64,000 nucleotides of DNA. It comes from Schaalia vaccimaxillae DSM 15804. Lineage in GTDB: Bacteria; Actinomycetota; Actinomycetes; Actinomycetales; Actinomycetaceae. Positions within the stretch are counted from its first letter, which is position 1; the number at the start of each line of letters is the position of its first letter. The translations under genes were made by a program, and so were the position numbers. Shown in pieces: positions 19,268 through 26,537 of the stretch. Under the pieces are notes generated by a model that saw only the letters and a program-made list of their open reading frames with translations, was not told the origin of the DNA and made no database searches. The stretch covers positions 124,001 through 188,000 of the forward strand of contig NZ_ATUX01000005.1 of NCBI RefSeq assembly GCF_000420425.1, written 5' to 3'.

Positions 19268-21070
19268 ATGTCCGCCATGACAGCACGTACTCCGGTATCC
19301 ACAATCCTCGCCACCAAGGGGGCGGGGGAGCTTCTCATAGCGGTTTGTCCGATCGCTGGATCCGAGGAACTCAATCCCGAGCTGCTAAAATTCCCGGTCG
19401 GTGTTTTCCTGGCGTTGCATTTGGGGCCGGATTCGACGATCAGTTCCGATCTACTCGGCAAACTTGAGCAATTTGAAGACACGACGCCCCGATGGACGTC
19501 CAATCCCACGTTGCCTCCGTCGCCCTCATATGAGGACGAAGCAACCCCCATCGGCTCTGCCACAGCCGAGGTACACAGACTCGACGGAAACCCTGGGCCC
19601 TTGCGGATGCGCGAGGGCATCGAATTGGTCTTGCGGGGCCCCTCCCACGGCAACCCATTCGTGGATGTCGAGGCGCTTGCCATCTTCACTAGGCGGGACG
19701 CCGAGGACGAGGCGTTGACAGTAGGTGCCGTCTATGACGGTATGGACGAGGACGGAGCCGGTCGCTATCTCGTACGTTTCCTTCCTCCCGAGGCGGGAAC
19801 CTGGTCGTGGGAGATCGCCTCTAATGCTCGTTCGCTGGACTCTCTGGCAGGTGTCTTCGAAGTTGAAGAGTCGGAGTCACCCGGTGTAGTCCGAGTTGCG
19901 GGTATGGGTTTTGTGCACGCCGACGGGACCCCGTTCACTGCTTTTGGGACAACCGCCTACGCCTGGATCGCCCAGCCTAAAGCCGTACAAGACCAGACTT
20001 TGCGGACCCTCGCCGCATCCCCGTTCAACAAGCTGCGCATGTGCCTGACCCCTAAGCATTACTCCTACAACTCTAATGAACCTGAGCGTCTGCCCTTCGA
20101 ACGCACCGAACGAGGATGGGACCCGGAGAGGTTCGATCTGGCTTTCTGGCGGAATCTTGATGAACGGGTTATGCAACTAGGACAGCTGGGCATCCAAGCG
20201 GACATCATCTTCTTCCACTCCTACGACAGGTGGGGATTCGCGACGATGCCGGGCGAGGTGGATGAACGTTACCTGCGCTACGCGGTTCGTCGGCTGGCAG
20301 CACAGCCGAACGTGTGGTGGTCGATGGCGAACGAGTACGAGTTGCTCGTGAACAAGCAGAACGATGACTGGCACCGATTGGCCGAGCTTGTCGTCGCGGA
20401 GGACCATGCGGCCCACCTCCTGGGGATCCACAATATTTTCAAGGTCTTTGACCCCGAGGCGCGATGGCTCACGCACGTTTCCGTTCAAGGTGGCGGAAGC
20501 TCGATGGGTGACGTTGTGGCTTCGCTGAGGCGCAGATGGGCCAAGCCGGTGACCATCGACGAATTCGGCTACGAGGGGGATCTCGAGTTTGGGTGGGGCA
20601 ACCTCACTCCGTACGAAGTAGTACGACGCTTCTGGCTCGGGACACTCGCGGGCGGGCATCTGACCCATGGGGAGACGTATCACCGTGATGACCAGCTGCT
20701 GTGGTGGTCGAAGGGTGGGGAGTTGCACGGTGAGAGCCCGGAGCGAATCACTTTGCTGCGCCGACTGGTCGAGGAATCACCTACGGGGGCGGTTTCTCCA
20801 CTATTCAGGGGTATCGACGTCACCGCTGCGGGAGTTGAAGGAGAGTACATCCTTGAGTATTTCGGCGAGCGCCAACCGCGGCGGCGTTCCGTTGAACTGC
20901 CGAGGGGACTGTGGGCGATCGAAGTTATCGATACGTGGAACATGACGATCAGCCCGGTCGGCGACGATGGCTCCTGCTCGGAGCAAGCCGGGACGCATCG
21001 GCACCGGGTCGTCGTGCATCTTCCCAGTCGTCCCTGGATGGCCTTGCGGGCCCGACGCCTCGCCGACTAA
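19268..21070 (+). CDS. DUF5060/DUF5605-type glycoside hydrolase (TIM barrel)
   Basis: 600 residues, no signal peptide. After about 100 unrecognised residues, a DUF5060-like beta domain (NPFVDVEALAIF... ending at GVFEVEE) leads into a DUF4038/DUF5605-like barrel starting FVHADGTPFTAFGTTAYAW. Two likely catalytic glutamates are visible: Glu356 in WWSMANEYEL (acid/base position) and Glu432 in TIDEFGYEGD (nucleophile position), consistent with a clan GH-A retaining enzyme. A small C-terminal beta domain closes it. A strong AGGAGG lies 6 bases before ATG 19268. It is in the importer operon, so it probably works on the same imported glycan. Its exact specificity cannot be read from sequence. Confidence 0.75.
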   Translation: MSAMTARTPVSTILATKGAGELLIAVCPIAGSEELNPELLKFPVGVFLALHLGPDSTISSDLLGKLEQFEDTTPRWTSNPTLPPSPSYEDEATPIGSATAEVHRLDGNPGPLRMREGIELVLRGPSHGNPFVDVEALAIFTRRDAEDEALTVGAVYDGMDEDGAGRYLVRFLPPEAGTWSWEIASNARSLDSLAGVFEVEESESPGVVRVAGMGFVHADGTPFTAFGTTAYAWIAQPKAVQDQTLRTLAASPFNKLRMCLTPKHYSYNSNEPERLPFERTERGWDPERFDLAFWRNLDERVMQLGQLGIQADIIFFHSYDRWGFATMPGEVDERYLRYAVRRLAAQPNVWWSMANEYELLVNKQNDDWHRLAELVVAEDHAAHLLGIHNIFKVFDPEARWLTHVSVQGGGSSMGDVVASLRRRWAKPVTIDEFGYEGDLEFGWGNLTPYEVVRRFWLGTLAGGHLTHGETYHRDDQLLWWSKGGELHGESPERITLLRRLVEESPTGAVSPLFRGIDVTAAGVEGEYILEYFGERQPRRRSVELPRGLWAIEVIDTWNMTISPVGDDGSCSEQAGTHRHRVVVHLPSRPWMALRARRLAD

Positions 21071-21123
21071 CACGCGCAATGAAGCGCCGTTCCACCATCC
21101 GAACACTCACATTGAGGAGGAAT

Positions 21124-23661
21124 ATGTTTCTGAGAAACTCTGACCCCGGTCGAGGGGTTCGCGCTGGTGCCGCCAGCGCACTCCTGGCCGCATTGCTGAC
21201 ACTCGGTTCTGGTCCCACACTCGCCGACGACGGCCTGCCAGCGGGCGAAGACGGACCATGCCAGACGAACCCTCAGGGGGCACTGATCATCACCGCATCC
21301 TGTACGGATGACGCCTATGCGACTCCTGTCATCGACTCGATGGAGGACCGTGATACTCCGATCAGCGGGCGTGTCATCACCGGTCACTTCGAAGGCACCT
21401 CTAATCGCTTCACCTTCGTCTTCCCCGCTCAGGGGTGGCAAGGGCGTTTCTTCCAGTACACCCACCCTGTGACCGGTGAAGTACTCACCGATGACGCGAT
21501 TGCCTTCGGCGCTGAAGCCGGCGCTTACACTGTGCAGGCTACTGGCCAGGCTGGATACCGGCACCTCGCGGCTGCGGCGAAGCTGTCCCGTGACCTCGCA
21601 GCCGACTACTACGATGTTGAGGCCGCGTCCATCCATGGTTATCTCTACGGCCCGAGTGGCGGCTCGTATCAGACCATCGGCGGAACCGAGAACACAACGG
21701 GGGTCTGGGATGGGTCTGTCCCCATCGTCATGGGAAACGCAACTTCCATCCCCAACAACTTTTTCATGAGAGCCATGGCGAGACTCATTCTCGCCGATGA
21801 CGCCCAAGCGATCTCGAATGCCGTTATCAGCGGCGAGGACCCGTACAGCAGTCTTGATGAGGCCTCCGCCGCGATGCTCAAGGAGATCACGGCGCTCGGG
21901 GTTCCCCTGTCAGGCTGGGATATGCCCGAGTATCTTCTCGCCCAGTCCTTCGACGACGGGGGACTGGGCTTTGGAGGTCTCGTCCAGGCGCTTGATCCGA
22001 CATACGTCGATGATTTCTGGGCTGAAGCGGGATACCTCGGAACCGAGGATTCCCCCCTCGGAGACGCCGTCCGCGCGGCGCTGGTCGATGCAGTCCTCGA
22101 AGTGACGGGAATCGAGCGAGACGAGAACGGGACGGTGACGTCGTTGAACGTCCGCGGATTCCCGGCAGGAGCGTCCACCGAGGGCGTCGAGCTGAATGTC
22201 CTGGACGGCGCAGGGGCACAGCTCGGTGCCATCCAGGGTGCGATCGATGCCAGCTCCGGTGTTATCACGCTGATGGATAGCAATGAGGAAGCGCTGCTTC
22301 AAGCCCTGCGGGTGGGGGCGAAGATCGACGCCGATAACAGGTGGAACATCGCATTGCGCTCCTACTACCGCCACCAGATTCCTGCCTCCGGTCAGGGATT
22401 TGAGCCCTACGATTTCCTGCGCGATGACGCAGGGGAGCCCTTGTACCCCCAACGGGCGCTAAGTATCCCGGGCATGATGGCGCGCAATATCTCCGGTGGA
22501 GCCGCGTACTCCGGAGTGTTCAACGGCAAAGTGATCCTGGTCTCGAATCTCCAGGACGTTGACGCGTTCCCCTGGCACGCAGACTGGTACGCGAAGCGGA
22601 TCACAACCGCAACTGGCCCAGGAGACGTCTCTGATCGCCTGCGTATCTATTACAACGAGAATGCCGACCACCTGGAGGGCGAAGTCGTCGGAGCGAAGAC
22701 CGCCCGGGTCGTGCCCCACGATCCGATGGTGCGTAGGGCGCTGAAGGATCTGGCGGCTTGGGTGGAGGAGGGGATCGAGCCTCCCGCGTCAAGTGTCTAC
22801 ACGGTCACTGACGGACAAGTGCAGGTGCCTAAGGACTCATCACGCAGGGGCATCCAACCCGTCGTCTCTCTGACGGCTGTCGGTGGGGAACAGATCGCCG
22901 AACGCCGATTCCAGGTGAGAGCCGGCGACTCCCTTACCTTCGAGGTACTTGCGCAGATGCCGGTCGGAGCCGGGAATCTTACTGGAATCGACTGGGATAT
23001 CACGGGCAGGGGTGAGTGGTCCGATCTGAGGGTATTGACGGGCACCTCAGGATCGGCTCGACTGACTCATACTTTCGCCCAGGCTGGGACCTACGACATC
23101 ACCGCTCGAGTGTCGTCGACGCGTTCGGGTGGAGAAGAGCCTTTCACGACGATCTCGAATCTGGCGACCATCCGCGTCGTTGTCCTTGACTCCTCCACTG
23201 AACCAGAACCGTTGCTGGAGGTCTCGTCTTCGGTCGTTGAGCAGGGCGGAGCCGTGATGATCACCGGATCGGGGTTCGAGCCCGATGCCCGGATCACACT
23301 GACGGTTCATTCGGATCCCCTGGTGGTCGGCGTTGTGACCGCATCTGCGGATGGAGTTATCACCCTGAAGTGGGATGTACCCATGGATTTCGCAACCGGA
23401 GATCACACGGTGGTTGCCGCTGGTGCCGATGGGGCAGAACTCGCGCGTGCAGGGCTCCGAGTGACGGCGAAGACGACCGGAGCTTCAGATTCGCAGACCG
23501 TCAGTGCGGCTGGATCTGAGTCGCGCGGTGCAACGGCATTAGGGAGAGCAGGGGGTACGGATAAGCGTCTGGCTGTGACGGGAACAAATGCGACCGTCCT
23601 GCTCGGGGTGTTTGCAGTCGCACTCGGATCCGGAATCGTGCTGATTCGTCGTCGGGCATGA
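21124..23661 (+). CDS. Wall-anchored esterase-like alpha/beta hydrolase with PKD and stalk domains
   Basis: 845 residues. GAGGAGG sits 4-6 bases before ATG 21124, so two longer in-frame starts (20911, 21079) are rejected. Signal peptide to about residue 35, then an alpha/beta-hydrolase-like core with a GPSGG nucleophile elbow (Ser178 in YLYGPSGGSYQ) and a late histidine in YYNENADHLEG. A PKD-like domain (about 585-680), an IPT/Ig-like stalk domain (about 690-775), a low-complexity linker and the sortase signal LAVTG (about 816) with hydrophobic stretch and RRRA tail follow. It is the last gene of the operon and would act outside the cell, perhaps removing acyl groups from the polymer (inference). 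I do not recognise a close named esterase family. Confidence 0.65.
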   Translation: MFLRNSDPGRGVRAGAASALLAALLTLGSGPTLADDGLPAGEDGPCQTNPQGALIITASCTDDAYATPVIDSMEDRDTPISGRVITGHFEGTSNRFTFVFPAQGWQGRFFQYTHPVTGEVLTDDAIAFGAEAGAYTVQATGQAGYRHLAAAAKLSRDLAADYYDVEAASIHGYLYGPSGGSYQTIGGTENTTGVWDGSVPIVMGNATSIPNNFFMRAMARLILADDAQAISNAVISGEDPYSSLDEASAAMLKEITALGVPLSGWDMPEYLLAQSFDDGGLGFGGLVQALDPTYVDDFWAEAGYLGTEDSPLGDAVRAALVDAVLEVTGIERDENGTVTSLNVRGFPAGASTEGVELNVLDGAGAQLGAIQGAIDASSGVITLMDSNEEALLQALRVGAKIDADNRWNIALRSYYRHQIPASGQGFEPYDFLRDDAGEPLYPQRALSIPGMMARNISGGAAYSGVFNGKVILVSNLQDVDAFPWHADWYAKRITTATGPGDVSDRLRIYYNENADHLEGEVVGAKTARVVPHDPMVRRALKDLAAWVEEGIEPPASSVYTVTDGQVQVPKDSSRRGIQPVVSLTAVGGEQIAERRFQVRAGDSLTFEVLAQMPVGAGNLTGIDWDITGRGEWSDLRVLTGTSGSARLTHTFAQAGTYDITARVSSTRSGGEEPFTTISNLATIRVVVLDSSTEPEPLLEVSSSVVEQGGAVMITGSGFEPDARITLTVHSDPLVVGVVTASADGVITLKWDVPMDFATGDHTVVAAGADGAELARAGLRVTAKTTGASDSQTVSAAGSESRGATALGRAGGTDKRLAVTGTNATVLLGVFAVALGSGIVLIRRRA

Positions 23662-23686
23662 TGGAAACGCGCGCGTAAGCGCTGTG

Positions 23687-23723
23687 TGTGGGGGTGGGGA
23701 GGCAACGCCTCCCCACCCCCACA
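23687..23723. terminator. 17-bp perfect hairpin, terminator copy 1
   Basis: TGTGGGGGTGGGGAGGC and its exact complement are separated by three bases, 26 bases after the esterase-like gene's stop. The same hairpin plus about 15 flanking bases (GTGATCGAnAnGGG) occurs again at 25,281-25,333. It ends the 16-kb operon on the plus strand; no T-run follows closely. Confidence 0.85.
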
Positions 23724-23942
23724 TGGTGATCGAGAGGGTTGTGCGTTTCTGAAAAATGGCTCTCCTACCTGATTTATTGTTTTGTGGGCGTGCTGTCTTC
23801 AAGAGTATGGGCGAAGGTGATCGTGTGTGATTGGACAGTGTGCGAATGGGCCAACATTTCCTCGAGAGATGAGTACTGCACATCCGAGAGCGCTGAAACC
23901 GAGACACCATCACAAGCCTTCAGAACAGTGCCACATTCATCA
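23724..23942. other. Intergenic stretch without recognisable gene
   Basis: Together with the terminator this is 281 bases between two converging genes. It has an open frame on the plus strand (23739-23957) rich in Cys, Ser and Trp that runs into the AAA gene and has no ribosome site or homology that I recognise. Otherwise I see nothing in it. Confidence 0.5.
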
Positions 23943-25196
23943 TCAGACATCCCCTAGCAGGGCCAGGGGGACCACCGCAACGCCGTCGGGGCGTCGATAG
24001 GCGCTGGGGCCCGTATTGATGATGACGAGGTCGACGACTTGATCGGGGATCTGCTTGCGAAGCCACAGCAGATGCCTAACGTCCGAGTCTTCGACTGCAC
24101 CCGCTAGCTTGACCTCGATGGCGAGCACTTGCCCGTCGGGGCCCTCGACGATGAGGTCAATCTCGCGATCTCCTCCCGTCAAACGGAGGTGACTCACGCG
24201 CGCATCTGCAGCGTGTGCAGCGACACGAACGCCGAGGCATACGAGGGACTCAAACAGGGGGCCGAGCATGTGCGCTCCGGAAGGCCCGGACAGACTGACC
24301 TCCGTCAGTCCGAGGAGCCTGGCGGCGAGTGCGGGGTCGGCGAGCTGGTGCTTGGGCGCCTGTTGCAGCCTCTTGATGGGGTTGTTCGCCGGGATCCAGC
24401 CGGGGACGGGATCCAGAAGCCACAGTTCGCTCAAGTGCTCCCGATAGGCGAGCGTCGTCGTTTTAGCTGGTTGGGAGCCGTCTCCACCTGTTGCAGCATC
24501 GAGGAGCTTGGAATATGCCGTTGTGGTTGAGGAGGCTGCGGCGTATGCCGCAAGCCATCGGCGTAGGGTCTCCGGTCGGCGTACCTCGAAGCCTTGATCA
24601 GGAAGATCTCGGTCGATGATCCGTTGAATGTAGGAGTCCAACATCTGTCGGCGGAGTCGCGGTGCGGTTCGCGTTATGCCCGGAAACCCGCTGGCGATGA
24701 TCGCGGCGATATAGTCGCTCAACGCGAATGAGGAAAGCCCGCTGATGCTTCCGACGCGTCCCATCAGCAGATCCGATAGGGAGACGGTGGGCTGGGTGAT
24801 CCCTCGCTCGTGCAGGGCCATCGGTCGCATGCGCAGGGAGAGGATTCGACCCGCTCCCGAATGAGTGCCAGCCGCGTTCATGGGAGTTGCTGAGCCGGTC
24901 AGGAGGTAGCTGCCCGGCTTCGCTCCTGCGTCGACTCGCCGACGAACCGAATCCCAGACTTGGGGCAGGAGCTGCCACTCGTCGATCAGAAGCGTTCCCT
25001 CCGGTGCTGTTGCGAGTTGGAAATCGGCTCGCGCGATATCGCGTTGCGCTGGGTCATCCAGTTGCCATTCAGCGGACGCTCGTCGTCGTGCCGTGGCGGT
25101 TTTACCAACGCCTTTGGGGCCGTCAATCGCGATAGCAGCAACTTCGGGCAGCAGTTCATCGAGTAAATGATCGACTGTTCGGACAAGGTATTCCAT
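23943..25196 (-). CDS. AAA ATPase of the DUF4143 (AAA_14) family
   Basis: 417 residues. Walker A GPKGVGKT at about 26-33 and Walker B TLLIDEWQ at about 68-75, followed by a sensor-like LLTGSATP; the second half is a DUF4143 domain with LADPALAARLLG and a restriction-endonuclease-like end (GDREIDLIVEG...VLAIEVKLA). Such proteins are common in actinobacteria and archaea; their role is unknown, with proposals linking them to DNA or mobile elements. Here the gene stands alone, opposite in direction to the upstream operon, framed by two copies of one terminator hairpin. The ATG has no ribosome site: -10 hexamer TAGCGT ends seven bases before it and a triple repeat lies directly upstream, so a leaderless mRNA is likely. 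Confidence 0.88.
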   Translation of the reverse strand: MEYLVRTVDHLLDELLPEVAAIAIDGPKGVGKTATARRRASAEWQLDDPAQRDIARADFQLATAPEGTLLIDEWQLLPQVWDSVRRRVDAGAKPGSYLLTGSATPMNAAGTHSGAGRILSLRMRPMALHERGITQPTVSLSDLLMGRVGSISGLSSFALSDYIAAIIASGFPGITRTAPRLRRQMLDSYIQRIIDRDLPDQGFEVRRPETLRRWLAAYAAASSTTTAYSKLLDAATGGDGSQPAKTTTLAYREHLSELWLLDPVPGWIPANNPIKRLQQAPKHQLADPALAARLLGLTEVSLSGPSGAHMLGPLFESLVCLGVRVAAHAADARVSHLRLTGGDREIDLIVEGPDGQVLAIEVKLAGAVEDSDVRHLLWLRKQIPDQVVDLVIINTGPSAYRRPDGVAVVPLALLGDV

Positions 25197-25200
25197 AGGG

Positions 25201-25269
25201 CTACGCTACCGTTTGCGAGTTGCCTACGCTACCGTTTGCGAGTTGCCTACGCTACCGTTCGCGAGTTGT
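25201..25269 (-). repeat. Three tandem 23-bp iterons forming the AAA gene promoter region
   Basis: Units at 25201-25223, 25224-25246 and 25247-25269; the first two are identical, the third differs at two bases. Each unit (minus strand) contains CGCAAACGGTAGCGTAG, so the -10-like hexamer TAGCGT recurs every 23 bases. The nearest one lies at 25203-25208, leaving six bases to the ATG at 25196. The number of units could vary by slippage and change promoter strength (inference). Too few copies and no spacers: not a CRISPR. Confidence 0.85.
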
Positions 25270-25280
25270 ATTTTGCCAGC

Positions 25281-25319
25281 GTGTGGGGGTGGGGAGGCTA
25301 AGCCTCCCCACCCCCACAC
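25281..25319. terminator. 19-bp perfect hairpin, terminator copy 2
   Basis: Arms GTGTGGGGGTGGGGAGGCT and its complement with a one-base centre, 14 bases past the minus-strand stop of the aldolase gene. It is the second copy of the hairpin at 23,687 and shares the same right-hand flank (GTGATCGA), so the two copies are direct repeats about 1.6 kb apart around the AAA gene. Confidence 0.85.
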
Positions 25320-25333
25320 GTGATCGAAAAGGG

Positions 25334-26449
25334 TCAGCCCTTCTTCGCAATGGACTTCCGGTACGCTTCGGCTTCCCAGTTCTCAATGAAGTGACGCTCG
25401 CGCTCATCCATGACCCGAACCGTGCCCAAACGATCAGCATCCGCGGCCACGCGCAACGCATCCGTGTAGATAGCCAGCGCATTGTCAGCGCTTGACTGTG
25501 AATCAGCAGTTGCAATCACCAAGGCCCCCGGAACCACAGCGACGATCGGCTTACGGCCACGTGCAGTTTCAAATCCGTGAACCTTGGAAGCCACCTCCAC
25601 ATTGCTTTCGGTGCCATCCAAAACGACCGGGAAAGAACCGGAGTAAACAATCTGGTCTGGAATGAGGGGGCCCTGGGAAACAGGCCCGGCCTCAGCTGAT
25701 GAGGCGTTGCGAGCCAAACCGTCGCAAGAAACCGCGGCTGCTTCTGCTCCGACGGCGACGCGGAAAGCTTCAACCAGTGCGTCGACGTCCGCGACTACGG
25801 GGTGAGCGGGTTCAACATGGGCTGGGGAAGCTTCGATGGCGGCGCGAATCTTGTCGGTGACGAAGTGGACGCGTTTGGCGACCTCGTCGTAGGTGTTGCC
25901 CGAAACAATGATGCCGTGGTTGCCGAGCAGCACAATTCCCGGGGCAGGCTTGCCGGTGCGCTCGGCGTGCGCATTGCGAGCATCCTCAACGCCGCGAGCC
26001 AGCGGCACACCCGGGTCGATGTAGTCGACCCACACAGCGTCATCGCCCAGGATTTCGCGGGCGAGGGCGGGCCCGTCCTCGTTGCAGGTCAGGGCGTTAG
26101 CGGTCAACGGGTGCAGGTGCAGGACTAGGGGCTCTGGGATGAGTGCATGGAAGAGGATTTCCACGGAGGGACGGCGGCCGTCATCCTCACCTACTCGGGC
26201 CTTTTCGGCGGCAACGCGCACGGGGTCACCTTCGACCTCTTCGTCGGAGTGGAGAGCGTCGAGCAGCACGTCAATTTTGAGGGGCACGAGGTCTTCGGCG
26301 GCGAGGGTAGCCAGGGGGACGCCTGAGGGCTTGATGTGGAGAATGCCGTCGACCTTGACCGAGGCGTTGCCTCCACCGGCGCGGGAGAATTCGGTGTCTC
26401 CGCCGATTTCGTTGGCGGCGCGGATGAGTTGGGCGGTGATGTCGGACAT
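25334..26449 (-). CDS. rhaD: Rhamnulose-1-phosphate aldolase (class II aldolase/adducin family)
   Basis: 371 residues. Class II aldolase features: FSRAGGGNASVKVDG near the start (phosphate-binding Asn/Gly loop), the zinc-binding HLHPLTANAL, and GNHGIIVSG with the third His. Such enzymes split L-rhamnulose-1-phosphate into dihydroxyacetone phosphate and lactaldehyde. The assignment to rhamnose rather than another sugar follows from the isomerase, kinase and rhamnosidases in the window. In many Gram-positive bacteria this domain is fused to a lactaldehyde dehydrogenase; here the protein ends after the aldolase part. ATG 26449 has AAGGG upstream. A strong LacI-controlled promoter precedes it. 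Confidence 0.78.
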   Translation of the reverse strand: MSDITAQLIRAANEIGGDTEFSRAGGGNASVKVDGILHIKPSGVPLATLAAEDLVPLKIDVLLDALHSDEEVEGDPVRVAAEKARVGEDDGRRPSVEILFHALIPEPLVLHLHPLTANALTCNEDGPALAREILGDDAVWVDYIDPGVPLARGVEDARNAHAERTGKPAPGIVLLGNHGIIVSGNTYDEVAKRVHFVTDKIRAAIEASPAHVEPAHPVVADVDALVEAFRVAVGAEAAAVSCDGLARNASSAEAGPVSQGPLIPDQIVYSGSFPVVLDGTESNVEVASKVHGFETARGRKPIVAVVPGALVIATADSQSSADNALAIYTDALRVAADADRLGTVRVMDERERHFIENWEAEAYRKSIAKKG

Positions 26450-26477
26450 CGGGGCATCCCTTCTTCCTTGAAGAGTA

Positions 26478-26523
26478 TGAAACGTTTCAGTTAAAGGCTA
26501 GGAAAAGATGAGGGGGCTGTCAA
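26478..26523 (-). promoter_or_regulatory. rhaD promoter with LacI-type operator
   Basis: On the minus strand TTGACA (26523-26518), 17 bases, then TAGCCT (26500-26495). The expected start site falls at the edge of TGAAACGTTTCA (26478-26489), a perfect 12-bp palindrome of LacI-operator type, 29 bases before the start codon. Repression by steric block is the obvious reading. Confidence 0.8.
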
Positions 26524-26537
26524 TGTTCTCAATGAAA

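Noticed and set aside
20911-21123. Longer start for the esterase-like gene
   Set aside because: It overlaps the upstream gene, and a strong GAGGAGG precedes ATG 21124, which gives a normal signal peptide.
23739-23957. 72-codon plus-strand frame between terminator and AAA gene
   Set aside because: No ribosome site, overlaps the AAA gene end, no recognisable features.
25201-25269. Possible CRISPR array
   Set aside because: Three contiguous 23-bp units without spacers and directly at a promoter; no cas genes.
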